A stretch of 64,000 nucleotides of DNA. Source: Streptomyces sp. CBMA152. GTDB taxonomy: Bacteria; Actinomycetota; Actinomycetes; Streptomycetales; Streptomycetaceae. Positions 37,181 through 46,129 of the stretch are shown here, piece by piece. The notes under the pieces were generated by a model. The model was given only the letters and a program-made list of their open reading frames with translations, was not told the origin of the DNA and made no database searches. Location of the stretch: NCBI RefSeq assembly GCF_014596475.1, contig NZ_MECJ01000008.1, positions 1-64,000 of the forward strand, read 5' to 3'. How positions within the stretch are numbered: position 1 is the first letter of the stretch; each line of letters opens with the position of its first letter. The translations under genes and the position numbers were made by a program.

Positions 37181-37354
37181 CGTGCGGATCGTTCGATCAC
37201 GGGAGGCGTCGTCGGCACCTTCCTGCCCGGACCGGGCACGGTGGTGGGAGGGGTCGTCGGCGTGATCGGCGGCTCTGCTATCGGCATGGCCGTGCGCCGT
37301 TTCCCGCCGCCCCCGGCAACACCCCGCACAGAAGACAGTTCTCCACAGGAGTGA
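37181..37354 (+). pseudogene. Glycine-zipper peptide fragment
   Basis: A 57-residue frame without a start (TAG just upstream) contains GGVVGTFLPGPGTVVGGVVG and IGGSAIGMAVRR, a glycine-zipper membrane segment seen in small bacteriocin-like or pore-type peptides. It ends 5 bp before the serine-protease ATG and overlaps its ribosome site. Probably an N-terminally truncated gene. Confidence 0.4.
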
Positions 37355-37358
37355 ACGC

Positions 37359-38129
37359 ATGTTACGAGTGATACGCGCCCTCGGCTTCGCCGCCCTCGCA
37401 GCGACGATGTCCATCGTCGCGGTTCCGTCCGCGAGCGCGGATTCCCGTACGGACACACGCACGCCCATCGGCGGCGGCACCGGGATCGTCTTCCGGATGA
37501 GTCCGGGCCCGGAGGCGCCCACGAGCCTGTACATCTGCACCCTCACCGCAGTCGGACGCGACAACGCCGGCAAGCTGGTGGCGCTGACCAATGCCCACTG
37601 CTTCATCGACGACAAGGGCAACAAGCTCGTCGGGGAAAGGGTCTACCGGGACGCCTCGCCTGCGGGAACAGCGCAGGCCCCGGCGCCGATTCCCAACACC
37701 CGCCCCGACCTGGAGACCGGTCCCATCGGCACGGTGACGTACGTCAGCACGCCCAACAACCTTCTCAACAACGGTCCCAAGGGCCTGGACTACGCTGTAA
37801 TTTTGCTGGACGAGAGCAGAGTTGCTCCCACCAGCACCGTCGGCGGCGTGACCATCTCGTCGATCGGGGCCCCGCCCGCCAACGGGGTCCGCATGTGCAA
37901 GCAAGGCCACCGCACCGGCCTTACCTGCGGTATCAAGCTGGGCACCCACAACATGTGGTTCACCCACCTCATCTGGACCGACGGCGGCGACTCCGGTTCC
38001 CCGGTCGTCGTCGGGCAGACGCTGGTCGGCAACGCCTGGGGCGCCCAGCACAGCTCGCCCATCCTGAGCATCATCGACGAGATGAACGCCAACGGTGGAG
38101 TCGGCGCCGGCTTCCACCTCGCGTCCTGA
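37359..38129 (+). CDS. Secreted trypsin-like serine protease
   Basis: 256 residues. Signal peptide (MLRVIRALGFAALAATMSIVAVPSASA), then a chymotrypsin-fold domain with His in LTNAHCF, Asp in LDYAVILLD and Ser in GGDSGSPVVV, the complete triad. It has two or three cysteine pairs and no obvious long pro-region. CAGGAGTG precedes the ATG. It is exported and degrades extracellular protein; monocistronic. Confidence 0.9.
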   Translation: MLRVIRALGFAALAATMSIVAVPSASADSRTDTRTPIGGGTGIVFRMSPGPEAPTSLYICTLTAVGRDNAGKLVALTNAHCFIDDKGNKLVGERVYRDASPAGTAQAPAPIPNTRPDLETGPIGTVTYVSTPNNLLNNGPKGLDYAVILLDESRVAPTSTVGGVTISSIGAPPANGVRMCKQGHRTGLTCGIKLGTHNMWFTHLIWTDGGDSGSPVVVGQTLVGNAWGAQHSSPILSIIDEMNANGGVGAGFHLAS

Positions 38130-38681
38130 ACGACTGACCGCTCCGGCGCCTCGCGGGAACCTCCAGCAGCGGAGCAAACCCCGGACCCACTGCCTGTCCG
38201 GCTCACTCCCGGGCAGGCAGTGCTGCTCCCGGCCGCGGCAGCACGATGGACGCCGTACATCGCGGCCAAGTGGTCAAGCCAGCTCGGCAGGGATTTGTGC
38301 GGTCTGCGGAAGGTGCTCTTCGCGTAGGACCGGGACCAGGGCGGTGACGAACACGGGCCTGTGTCACGCGCCTTTCGTCCCCAGCGGAATTGCCGGAAAG
38401 TACGGCAACGTGAGCCCTGCCGGGAAGAGTTGGGGACGCATTCCGTTATGTACCACCGCGTCCCGTGGTCTCGCCTGGATAATGCGCCGTGGGGGTCTTG
38501 CGTCGGACAGCGCTTGGGGGATGTGCGTGGGGAGCACGATCGAACCGGGCATCTGTCACGTGATCCATGCAGCCGGTCTCGTCCACGACGGATGGGCCTA
38601 CGGTGCCGCGCTGAGACGGCGCTGGCGCACCATCGGTGGCCGTGTGACCGGGGCTTCCGGGTCCGCGAGGGCGCGATCGGC
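38130..38681. other. Intergenic stretch, nothing recognised
   Basis: 552 bp with only compositional frames. A palindromic CCGGCTC/GGGCAGG-rich part just after the protease stop could terminate it. Confidence 0.4.
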
Positions 38682-38888
38682 ATGGTTGCCCGCTGGAAAG
38701 CAGACGCCCGCACGGAAGCTGCTGACGCGGTGCTGGCGCGCGTCTGTCTCGGGCTGCTCGCCGTGCGCGAGGGGGAGACGGCCGTGGCGCGGCTGCCAGA
38801 CAATTTGGTGCCGGCCATCGCTGCGGCCATTGGTACGGGCACGCCCTGCCTGCCAGCCCCTGGCCCAGGCGCGGCTCTCCTTTGCTGA
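38682..38888 (+). CDS. Small orphan protein, low confidence
   Basis: 68 residues (MVARWKADARTEAADAVLARVCLG..., LPDNLVPAIAAAIGTG) behind GAGGGCG. Helical, coding-like. The frame extends upstream (REGAIG), so it may be the end of a truncated gene. Confidence 0.35.
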   Translation: MVARWKADARTEAADAVLARVCLGLLAVREGETAVARLPDNLVPAIAAAIGTGTPCLPAPGPGAALLC

Positions 38889-39122
38889 CTTGACGATCCG
38901 ATCTGGACCGCTGCAGGGTGCGCACCCCTACTGGGATCAGCTGCCGGTGGTGCAGCGCCAGGTCTGCGAGGCTGCTGCCGACCTGTCCTCGGTCCGTCTG
39001 CTGCGCGATGTGGTGGCGGAGGTGCAGCGGGGTGTGGCGGCGGGCCGGGGAGTACCTGAGCCAAGGGGCTTGAACTCGATTCTGCGGGGTTTACCTGCGA
39101 CTTCAGCCGGAGTGACCCTGGG
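38889..39122 (+). other. Coding-like stretch without a start
   Basis: A frame reading LTIRSGPLQGAHPYWDQL, VVQRQVCEAAADLSSVRLL, DVVAEVQRGVAAGRG has good bias but no start codon or ribosome site; probably the remains of a gene joined to the next one by rearrangement. Confidence 0.3.
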
Positions 39123-39698
39123 GTGTGCGCGTTCGTGTGGACCGATAGGAAGGGTGACCCGGTTGGGGACGTCTGCATCGTGCGTGTCCCCGAGTTGACC
39201 GATTCGGGATGGGGCGAGGCCGCTGCCGTCCTTCTGGCACACCTGTACGCGCGAACGGCCGGCAAGAGCGGCTCGTTCTACACGGACTGCACCGGCATCC
39301 ACCGTCTCAGGGACTTTCAGACACTGCGCACGTACACGCTGCCCCCGGTCATCGCCGGGATTCTTGACCATCCTCTGTTCCGGGGCGTCCCAGGCGTCGA
39401 CATCCGCTGGGTCGAGCGTTCGACCACCCTGGCTCACAGGACCGTCGACCGTGTCGCCCGGGACTTGAGCCGCGCTCCCTATCTCTATCGACCCGGGACA
39501 CGCGAACTTCGCCTGTACGACTCCTCCGAGAAGCGCGCAGGGGCTGTTTCTAGGTGGTGTCGAGCGCCGAAGGGTGCGGTTCCTCTGCGGGGAAACGGTC
39601 GACGGCGTTTGTCAGTGGTGGGTGCCAAGATCGTCGCATGGGAGTTATCTATGGCTATTTCGCTGCTGCTGACGATGACGACGCGGTGCGGGCCGTAG
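39123..39698 (+). CDS. Orphan protein with a probably altered C-terminus
   Basis: 191 residues from GTG 39123. The first ~140 (FVWTDRKGDPVGDVCIVRVPE, DCTGIHRLRDFQTLRTYTLPP, VDRVARDLSRAPYLY) look like a real soluble protein. After ~39540 the frame becomes basic and low-complexity and runs into the next gene's start, suggesting that the natural end was lost by a junction or frameshift. No family recognised. Confidence 0.45.
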   Translation: MCAFVWTDRKGDPVGDVCIVRVPELTDSGWGEAAAVLLAHLYARTAGKSGSFYTDCTGIHRLRDFQTLRTYTLPPVIAGILDHPLFRGVPGVDIRWVERSTTLAHRTVDRVARDLSRAPYLYRPGTRELRLYDSSEKRAGAVSRWCRAPKGAVPLRGNGRRRLSVVGAKIVAWELSMAISLLLTMTTRCGP

Positions 39699-40087
39699 TC
39701 CGCGAGGACGGCGAACTGATCGCGACGGGCTATGACGGTTTCGATGTCAATGGTGCGGACCCGGTCACTGATCTGCTGCCGGCTGAGGCTCTTCTCACGG
39801 GGCGGACGGCCGAGGCGGTTTGTGCCGATCCGCGGCACGGTCACCAGATCGCGATGCTCGACGATGGCGAGGTCCTGTGTCTGACGCTGACCGACGCTCT
39901 GCGCGACGCCCTCGCCAACGCTGATCGTGCCGTGCTGCCCGAGGTTGCCCGCGAGTGGGCCGCCTCGGACGTTTTCTGGACGCCGCCGGATCCGGAGGGC
40001 CTGGCAGAGTTCCTCAACCGGGCAGCCGACCTGGCCAGCCGGGCGGTCGCGCGAGGACACCGGCTCTACTGCTGGATCTGTGTCTGA
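39638..40087 (+). CDS. Conserved-looking acidic protein
   Basis: 149 residues (MGVIYGYFAAADDDDAVRAV..., PAEALLTGRTAEAVCADPRHG, LPEVAREWAASDVFWTPPDPEGLAEFLN), acidic and helical, resembling the 'MGVI...YF.A..D' type of small Streptomyces cytoplasmic proteins. The ribosome site is weak. No known function. Confidence 0.6.
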   Translation: MGVIYGYFAAADDDDAVRAVVREDGELIATGYDGFDVNGADPVTDLLPAEALLTGRTAEAVCADPRHGHQIAMLDDGEVLCLTLTDALRDALANADRAVLPEVAREWAASDVFWTPPDPEGLAEFLNRAADLASRAVARGHRLYCWICV

Positions 40088-40348
40088 CGAGCAGGTGCAG
40101 TCTCGCCCCGCCCGATACCTCGGATGAAGAACCGTACCTATTGGTCAGCCGCATGACCGTTTTTCTGCTGGTCGGGGGTGGGATAGAGGTGTTCGTACTC
40201 GCGGCGGGCGTGGTGGCGCCAGTAGAGGTTGAAGTCGCCGTTGGCGACCACGGCAGGGACCTGGAGGACCGCTTCGGCGCCGGTGGGCCCCCAGTGGACG
40301 CCGGTGATGTCGAGGCGGTCGGCGGTCTCCTCTTCCTGTTCGTGGTCG

Positions 40349-40888
40349 TCATGCGTGGTAGACGAGCAGGTTGGCTGGGGCGTGGCGCTTATTGGTCCAG
40401 CGGCAGGGGATGCGCTGGGGTGTGGTTGATCGGGGTGTGGGTGGGCTGAAGGTGTGGGGCAGGGCGAGGGAGGTGGGGGCTCGGTACGTGCGGTCGGGGC
40501 GGGGGTGGCGGTGAAGAGGTAGAGGGCTGCGGCGTGGGTGTTGCTGACGAGGTGTGGTCCGGGCGGGGCTGTTTGGTGGATGGCGGTGGTGCTGGTGAGA
40601 GGGGTGTGGAAGGTAGCGCCCCGATCCAGTCCGCTTCAGCCAGCCCCGGTCGGCGAGTTTTCGCAGCTGGCCGCGGACCGGCTCGACCTTGCCCGGTGTG
40701 AGTTCCCGGCCCAGTGACATCGCGACGTCCTTGGCCATCACCGGACCGTCCGCCCCGGCCACGATCTCCATGATCCGCGGGTACTCCGAGGTCAGGGCCT
40801 CCGGCCCCGTCCCCTCGGCACGCTCCGGCACCAACCGCATCCCGCCCGCACCCGGCTCAGCCACGACGCGCTCCGGCTCCGGCTCCAC
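40349..40888 (-). pseudogene. Winged-helix protein, 3' part degenerate
   Basis: Residues ~30-95 (LTSEYPRIMEIVAGADGPVMAKDVAMSLGRELTPGKVEPVRGQLRKLADRGWLKRTGSGRYLP) form a winged-helix domain of the kind found in small accessory proteins next to Streptomyces transposases. After ~40600 the frame becomes Pro/His/Arg-rich shadow sequence, so the gene was cut or frameshifted. Confidence 0.5.
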
Positions 40889-41023
40889 GATGTCCGACGG
40901 TCGCCGTGATCACGTCCGAGACCAGCACGAGCGCGTCAATCTCCACCCACACCAGCGGCCCGACCTGCGAATTCAAGATGAAACGATCTGATTGTTCCAG
41001 CGCTGCGAGCGGGAGGACGCGCC

Positions 41024-41305
41024 ATGACTCGATCCTGCCGCGCCATCGCCATTGAAGAAGGCATCAGCGCTCTCGTCTTCACCTACGCCGGCCGCCACCA
41101 CTATCTCGAAAACATCCGCCACGTCGAGCACGAACTCCTCATCACCATCGACCACATGACCGCCCGCCTCGAGGTCAGCGTGCTGCGTGCCGCCGACTGG
41201 GAGAAGGCCATCACAACCGGCTACGCTGCCTGGCGGCAGCTGCGCAAACACGGCGGAGGGCACCTCGACCTCGACGCGCAGACCCTGACCTACCGCGAAC
41301 CGTGA
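41024..41305 (+). CDS. Small orphan protein
   Basis: 93 residues behind GGGAGGACG. Alternating beta and helix (EGISALVFTYAGRHHYLENIR, LLITIDHMTARLEVSVL, DWEKAITTGYAAWRQL) with normal coding bias. Function unknown. Confidence 0.6.
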   Translation: MTRSCRAIAIEEGISALVFTYAGRHHYLENIRHVEHELLITIDHMTARLEVSVLRAADWEKAITTGYAAWRQLRKHGGGHLDLDAQTLTYREP

Positions 41306-41593
41306 GCTGCCCGTCCGGTCAGGCCGGCCCCAAGCGGACAGCCGGATGGTGCCGGGGGGGGATTACCACTGGAGGCGTAGGGCGCGCCGCCAGCGGCTTG
41401 GTGTCGGTGGGGGCGTGGTCGTGGTGGTCGGAATGTCGCCCCACGACGACTGCCAGATCCCGGGTCGTGGGAGCCGGGCCTGCTGATCCTGCCGGACGAG
41501 ACGGTGGCATACGACGCCGAGTGGTCGGGTATCGCGCCCCGCCAGCCCGGCGGGTCCGCCTGCGCTGCCTTGTAACGGGGCCCAGCATGCATA

Positions 41594-41624
41594 CGGCCCC
41601 CTCGATATGGCATCGAAGGGGCCG
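41594..41624 (-). terminator. Terminator hairpin of the tRNA
   Basis: A 13-bp stem with one mismatch (41594-41606 with 41612-41624) 5 bp downstream of the tRNA 3' end. Confidence 0.75.
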
Positions 41625-41628
41625 GAGT

Positions 41629-41705
41629 TGGTAGCGGGGACAGGATTTGAACCTGCGACCTCTGGGTTATGAGCCCAGCGAGCTACCGAGCTGCTCCACC
41701 CCGCG
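41629..41705 (-). tRNA. Initiator tRNA-fMet (CAU)
   Basis: Minus-strand sequence starting CGCGGGGTGGAGCAG folds as a tRNA with anticodon CAT (CTGGGCTCATAACCCAG), T-loop GGTTCAAATCC and an encoded CCA. Three consecutive G-C pairs in the anticodon stem and the unpaired first acceptor position (C1 opposite U72) are the initiator hallmarks. It lies amid rearranged genes; tRNA genes are common integration sites, but I found no repeated attachment sequence. Confidence 0.93.
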
Positions 41706-41772
41706 TCGGTGAACCCAACCTTACGTCACCCCGCGGCCCAGGCCGACCAAGTACTGCCGGACCGTCGGAAGA

Positions 41773-42078
41773 CTACGGTCCCGTGCAACGCGCGATGGAA
41801 CATGCGACCGCCCCGGTAGTCCCGCAGCGAAGAGGCCGTCGTGACCGTACGGTGCGCCGCTGCCACAGGGTGCCTGGAGGGCGCCGACTGGGGCGACGCT
41901 CGCTGGACATGCGACCGATGTGGGTGACGAGGATGCGAATGACGTTGTCGGTGATGCACAGCGCCCGGTAGGAGCCGACGCGCAGGCGCCCGTACATGGA
42001 TCCGTAGGGTGTTGAGGTGGTAGGCCGGGGATCCTCGGCGAGCGCGTCGACGGTGTCGTACAGGGCGGCGATCGTCAT
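41773..42078 (-). pseudogene. RelE/ParE-family toxin, N-terminally truncated
   Basis: The first ~55 residues (IAALYDTVDALAEDPRP, YGRLRVGSYRALCITDNVIRILVTHIGR) match the second half of RelE/ParE toxins. The normal first ~30 residues are missing (a stop lies directly before the ATG) and no antitoxin gene is adjacent. The C-terminal ~45 residues are unrelated Arg-rich sequence. Non-functional. Confidence 0.65.
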
Positions 42079-42676
42079 TCATCTGGCGAGTGAGGCTCTG
42101 CCGGTGCTGCCGCAGGCGTGGGTGGACCAGGTCGCCGACGGCGGGCTGATCGTCGCCCCGCTGCCGATCGCCGCAGTGTCCAACATGACCGTGGTCGCAA
42201 CGATCCGTGTGAGCGGCGGCGAGCCGGTCGTGGAGGCGGTGGCCACCGGCGGCTACATCGAGGCAAGCGTCTTGCCGAAGCCCGACCTGGACCTGCCCGG
42301 CCGTCTGCACACCGGCGCCCGCACCACACTCGAACGGCTGCTGCAGGCCGCACACACCGAGCCGTACGGGGGCGGCGAGGTTGACTGGCCGTCGTGGCGG
42401 ACGTTCGCGGCCACCCTCGCCGACGACCGGCTCACCATGGCCGGGCTGACCCCCAACTTGTGGGCGATCGGCCACACCGCGGCCACCACTGCCGCCGTTA
42501 TCCAGCAGGACGGCACGATCCTCGCCGACCGGCCCAACTCCCCGCCCCTGACCATCCTGCACGGCTGGCTGAAGCAGTGGGAGCAGGCGGGACGGCCCGC
42601 GCCTGAGACCTACACCCCGGCCCTGGTCCGCGCGGACGAGGGGTACGGCGGCTGGGACCTGCGGCTGTCCCGGTAA
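42061..42676 (+). pseudogene. Protein-L-isoaspartate methyltransferase-like protein, C-terminal part
   Basis: From ~42061 the reading (LPVLPQAWVDQVADGGLIVAPLP, MTVVATIRVSGGEPVVEAVATGGYIE) is the second half of a PCMT-like methyltransferase of the type found as stand-alone modifying enzymes in actinomycetes. The SAM-binding front half is missing. Its 5' break coincides with the 5' break of the RelE remnant on the other strand, so one recombination event cut both. Confidence 0.65.
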
Positions 42677-42759
42677 CCGTTCCCCTGCCCGGCGCGTGCC
42701 CCGCGCCAGCCGTCGCGGCGGGCACCGCGACACCTGCAACAACGCTGCTCCGGGCTGCT

Positions 42760-43017
42760 ATGACGGCCCTGACTCCCGCCAGCGTCAGGGCCCTCGCCTT
42801 GATCGGCTCGCGTCCGGCTTCGGAAGCCGCAGACGGGTTGCGAGTTGCCGGGAGAGCGGTGGAAAACGGTGCGCTCGACTTCAACGCGGCGTGGCCGAAC
42901 AGCGAGAGGGTGGAAGCCGCGATGGAGCAGGGGCGGGAGGCCAGGCAATCGGCGGTTACAGCAGTCGCTGGGGTGGTGCAGAAGGCTCCGGAGCCGGGAC
43001 GTCGATGGCGATGTTGA
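42760..43017 (+). CDS. Small orphan protein
   Basis: 85 residues (SVRALALIGSRPASEAADGLR, FNAAWPNSERVEAAMEQGREAR), helical and Ala-rich. No clear ribosome site. It overlaps the end of a minus-strand remnant. Low confidence. Confidence 0.35.
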   Translation: MTALTPASVRALALIGSRPASEAADGLRVAGRAVENGALDFNAAWPNSERVEAAMEQGREARQSAVTAVAGVVQKAPEPGRRWRC

Positions 43018-43145
43018 GTTCGGTCGAGCGCCCGGTGCCCTCTGCGAGGACTCCGTACTTCCCCTCGCAGACGGTCATCGTCGCGAGGTTGGCGTGGCCC
43101 TGGGCCTTGATGACCTTCGTCAGGGAGGCCGCAGCCGCAGCTGGG
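42956..43145 (-). pseudogene. Remnant of an unidentified gene
   Basis: About 60 residues with coding bias (SLTKVIKAQGHANLATMTVCEG, YGVLAEGTGRSTELNIAIDV) ending in TAA. The 5' side is cut by an IS5 fragment. Family not recognised. Confidence 0.35.
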
Positions 43146-43189
43146 TGCTGAGGTTGCGCACTCGTCTGGGTCGGCCCTCGTATGCTGAG

Positions 43190-43290
43190 ATCAGCTGCCG
43201 CCGCGTCCACGCCTGCGGACGGCCCGGTTTGATGCCGTGCGGCAACAACGGCGCCAGCCGGGCCCACTGGCCGTTCGCCAGATCACCACG
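43190..43290 (-). mobile_element. IS5-type transposase start, remnant
   Basis: Minus-strand reading NGQWARLAPLLPHGIKPGRP, AWTRRQLIS matches the N-terminus of an IS5-family transposase. Confidence 0.55.
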
Positions 43291-43340
43291 CCCCGTAGGA
43301 CGTGATCATCCATGACCAAGATCCACTTGCACGGCAGACC

Positions 43341-43829
43341 CTAGAAGGAGGTGAGCCGCCAGAGCTGGTCACCGTTGCCGTTGCACGTCCACTGAATGTT
43401 GGTGACCCCGGGGAAGTCGTAGCCGTTGTAGCGGCCCAGGCACATGCCGGAGTGCTTGTTGACCAGGCCGCCCCAGCCGTCGGAGCCCTTCTGGTAGTAC
43501 CAGCGCTGGTCTTCGTTGTTGTTGCACTCCCATGCGGAGGCGTCGGCGCCGGAGGCTGTTGATCCCTTGTAGATGCCGAGGCAGTCACCGAGACCGTTGG
43601 TGATCATGTAGTAGGTGCCCTGGCTGTCGCTGCCACGGGGTGTCATGTACCAGGACTGGTCAGCGCTGTCGTGGCAGTTCCACATGAGTGTCAGGGAGTT
43701 GTGATTTCCGTTGGTTGTGCCGAGACAGTAGACGCCATCCTTGGTGATCAGGTGCGGTACCGCGGCTGAGGCGTTCGGCGCAGCCAGAACGGAAGTCGTG
43801 AGGGTGGTCACGACTGCTCCCAGGAGCAT
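43341..43829 (-). CDS. Secreted ricin-type beta-trefoil lectin
   Basis: 162 residues. A hydrophobic N-terminal signal ends near LAAPNASA. The mature protein is one beta-trefoil with three QxW-type repeats (DQSWYM, DQRWYY, DQLWRL) and paired cysteines (CLG, CHD, CLGIY, CNN). Such stand-alone domains bind galactose- or xylose-type sugars. The ATG at 43829 has no good ribosome site; the true start may lie slightly upstream, where basic residues precede the hydrophobic core. Confidence 0.85.
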   Translation of the reverse strand: MLLGAVVTTLTTSVLAAPNASAAVPHLITKDGVYCLGTTNGNHNSLTLMWNCHDSADQSWYMTPRGSDSQGTYYMITNGLGDCLGIYKGSTASGADASAWECNNNEDQRWYYQKGSDGWGGLVNKHSGMCLGRYNGYDFPGVTNIQWTCNGNGDQLWRLTSF

Positions 43830-44152
43830 GGCGATGCGTTGAAACCTGGACTTCCGTGAGCACGGCTGACCCGTGTCAGCGTTGGCGCGGGTGCGCTACG
43901 GCTGCCCAGCACGGCCATGGCCGCGAAGGGAGCCGACGTCAGCGCGGCCGTGAGGGCGGGATACCCGAGGGCCGACTGGTCGCCGAGGCGCGCGGCCGTG
44001 ATGAGCAAGCAGGCGTAGGTCAGGGTGTGAGCAACTGCACGAATGTCGCGCTCAGTACGACCGGCAGTACGACCCGCAGTACGAGCCGCCCGCCGCCACC
44101 GGCCGCGGCCGTCCCGCGCAGGGACGGGAACCCTTCATGGGCCGATGTCGGC

Positions 44153-44998
44153 TCACGAAGCGAGGGCCGCGGCGAGTTCGCCCGGCCGGGCTGCGAACGG
44201 GCTGTGGCTGCCGGGCAGGGTTTGCACGGTGAACGGGTTGCCGGGGAAGGCCCGGTCGGCTTCCGCGATCATGAGGTCTTGCGCGTCCGGTGCCAGCGCC
44301 CGGTCCTCGGCGCAGCGCAGGAAGGTTCGTGGAATTCGTCCCCAGCGTGCTGCGGTCAGGGTGACTGGAGTCGTCGGGATGGCCAGGGGCAGGTCAGGGC
44401 TCAGCGCGGACCGCCACCGGTCAAAGCGGTCCAGGGGGGTGTCGTGGTAGTGCGTTTCCCGCAGTTCGTCGAGGTAGGCGGGATCCGATGAGAGCGGATT
44501 GATCCGTACGGCGCCCAGGGCCGCGGGGTCGCCGAGGTTCAGGTTCCGGCCCAGCGCAGTGGCGTTCTCGGGTGAGCCCAGATAGTCGAAGAACCGTGTC
44601 CGCCCGCCCGGGACGAAAGCGGACAGGTAGACGATCCGGTCCACCAGCTCCGGCGCCCGTTCCGCGGCCAGGGACGCGGGACCGCCGCCCGCGCTGTGCG
44701 CGACGAGCACGACAGTGCGATGGCGCCGCACCTGGTGCAGGACGCTCAGTACTGCCTCGGCGCAGTCGTCCATCGTCAGGGTGGCGAGCCGTGACTTCTC
44801 GGTCAGCAGGCCCGGCTGGCCGGGCAGCAGGTATCCGGTGGGCAGGGGTGCGTCGAAGCCGTGCCCCGGCATATCGATGGCCACGCTTGCGGCGCCCAGT
44901 CCGGCCAGCGCGCGTTGCGTCGCTGCCCACTGTCCGGAGCTGTGCCAGGCGCCGTGCACGAAAACGAAGACTGTGTCGGTCAGAGATACGTACGTCAT
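44153..44998 (-). CDS. Alpha/beta-hydrolase, divergent from a LysR gene
   Basis: 281 residues. Oxyanion loop FVHGAWHSSGQW, nucleophile elbow LVAHSAGGGPAS, late His in LPGSHSPFAA; this matches the group of alpha/beta-hydrolases related to salicylic-acid-binding-protein-type esterases. No signal peptide. It is divergently transcribed from a LysR regulator and the intergenic region carries a LysR-type dyad, so LysR control is likely. Confidence 0.88.
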   Translation of the reverse strand: MTYVSLTDTVFVFVHGAWHSSGQWAATQRALAGLGAASVAIDMPGHGFDAPLPTGYLLPGQPGLLTEKSRLATLTMDDCAEAVLSVLHQVRRHRTVVLVAHSAGGGPASLAAERAPELVDRIVYLSAFVPGGRTRFFDYLGSPENATALGRNLNLGDPAALGAVRINPLSSDPAYLDELRETHYHDTPLDRFDRWRSALSPDLPLAIPTTPVTLTAARWGRIPRTFLRCAEDRALAPDAQDLMIAEADRAFPGNPFTVQTLPGSHSPFAARPGELAAALAS

Positions 44999-45057
44999 GG
45001 CCCCATTCCAGACAGGGAACCACGGCGCCATCCATCTATAGATCTGGCACGTGGCAT

Positions 45058-45080
45058 GGCAATACCTTTGAGGTATTGCC
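45058..45080. promoter_or_regulatory. LysR-type operator
   Basis: GGCAATACCT-TTG-AGGTATTGCC, a perfect 10-bp inverted repeat with a 3-base centre, contains the LysR box T-N11-A (ATAC-N7-GTAT). It lies between the divergent hydrolase and LysR genes, 28 bp before the apparent LysR start. Confidence 0.85.
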
Positions 45081-45107
45081 AGTAGCTGATGGGATGGAGG
45101 GCGAACC

Positions 45108-46040
45108 ATAGAAGCGCGACACCTGCGGTACGCGGTTGCTCTCGCCGAGCACGGACACTTCGGCCGGGCAGCCGGCGAGCTGGGCATCGCGCAGCCGCCG
45201 CTGTCCAAGCAGATCGCCGACCTGGAGCGCGAGGTCGGGGCCCGGCTGTTCGACCGCACACGTCAGGGGGTGTTCCCCACCGCCGCCGGCGAGGCGTTCC
45301 TCGCGCGGGCGCGCCGGGCGCTCGACGAGATCGCAGCGGCCACGGTCGACGCGGGCCGGGCCGCGCGCGGCGAGACGGGACGGTTGCGCCTCGGCTTCAT
45401 CGCCTCGGCACTGCTCGACCCGCTGCCGGGCGTCCTGAGCCGGTTCCGCCGTGAACGGCCCGACGTGAGACTGGAACTGCACGAGATGGCAACTAGCCGC
45501 AGCAGCCCAGCTCTCGTCGCCGGGGAGCTCGACGTGGCCCTCACCCTCGGCCCACCACGGGGTGCCGGAGCCGAGTATCTCGTGTCCGTCCCGATCGGAC
45601 ACGACCACGTGATCGCTGTGGTGAGTACGGTGCACCCGTACGCGGGCCAACAGTCGGTAAGTGCCGATCAGTTGCGGCGACAGCCGCTGATCGTGTCGGC
45701 CGGCGAGGACGAGCCCGCTGTAGTCGCGGGACTGCGCACCTTGCTGGGCGCGGACTCATCGGCTCTCGGCAGCGCGACCGTCGCTAGGGACGTGCACACG
45801 ATCATCGGCCTCGCCGCATCAGGCGTGGGCGTTGGCTTGGGGCCATCCCGCATGAGGGCGGTCCCGCGTTCGGGAGTGCGGTTCTGTGAAGTGACCCCGC
45901 GCACGCCCCTGCCCGATCTCGTCCTGTCCTTCGCGGCCCGCGATCACTCCCCGGTGCTGCGCGCCTTCCTCGACACCATCCGGAAGAGCTGCCCCGACGT
46001 CGGTGCCGCGCTCAACGACCGGCTCCGACCCCACACTTGA
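45108..46040 (+). CDS. LysR-family transcriptional regulator, apparent ATA start
   Basis: 310 residues. The N-terminal winged HTH is complete (HLRYAVALAEHGHFGRAAG, LGIAQPPLSKQIADLE, GARLFDR), followed by the periplasmic-binding-protein-like effector domain (RLRLGFIASALLDPLP, DVALTLGP, GVGVGLGPS). The natural first codon position, seven bases after GGAGG, is ATA (45108), not ATG/GTG. The next usable start (GTG 45270) would delete the HTH. Either ATA is used at low efficiency or the gene has lost its start. The divergent hydrolase and the dyad at 45058-45080 point to its target. Confidence 0.82.
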   Translation: MEARHLRYAVALAEHGHFGRAAGELGIAQPPLSKQIADLEREVGARLFDRTRQGVFPTAAGEAFLARARRALDEIAAATVDAGRAARGETGRLRLGFIASALLDPLPGVLSRFRRERPDVRLELHEMATSRSSPALVAGELDVALTLGPPRGAGAEYLVSVPIGHDHVIAVVSTVHPYAGQQSVSADQLRRQPLIVSAGEDEPAVVAGLRTLLGADSSALGSATVARDVHTIIGLAASGVGVGLGPSRMRAVPRSGVRFCEVTPRTPLPDLVLSFAARDHSPVLRAFLDTIRKSCPDVGAALNDRLRPHT

Positions 46041-46129
46041 TTCGGGCCGGTCATCCCCTCTCATGCACCCAGTACCTGTCACCGCTCTCCGCAGTCACCG
46101 AAGAGGCTGAACGCAGACCTGACGGGGCA

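Noticed and set aside
41629..42100. Integrated element with att repeats at tRNA-fMet
   Set aside because: No second copy of the tRNA 3' end was noticed in the window and no intact integrase is nearby.
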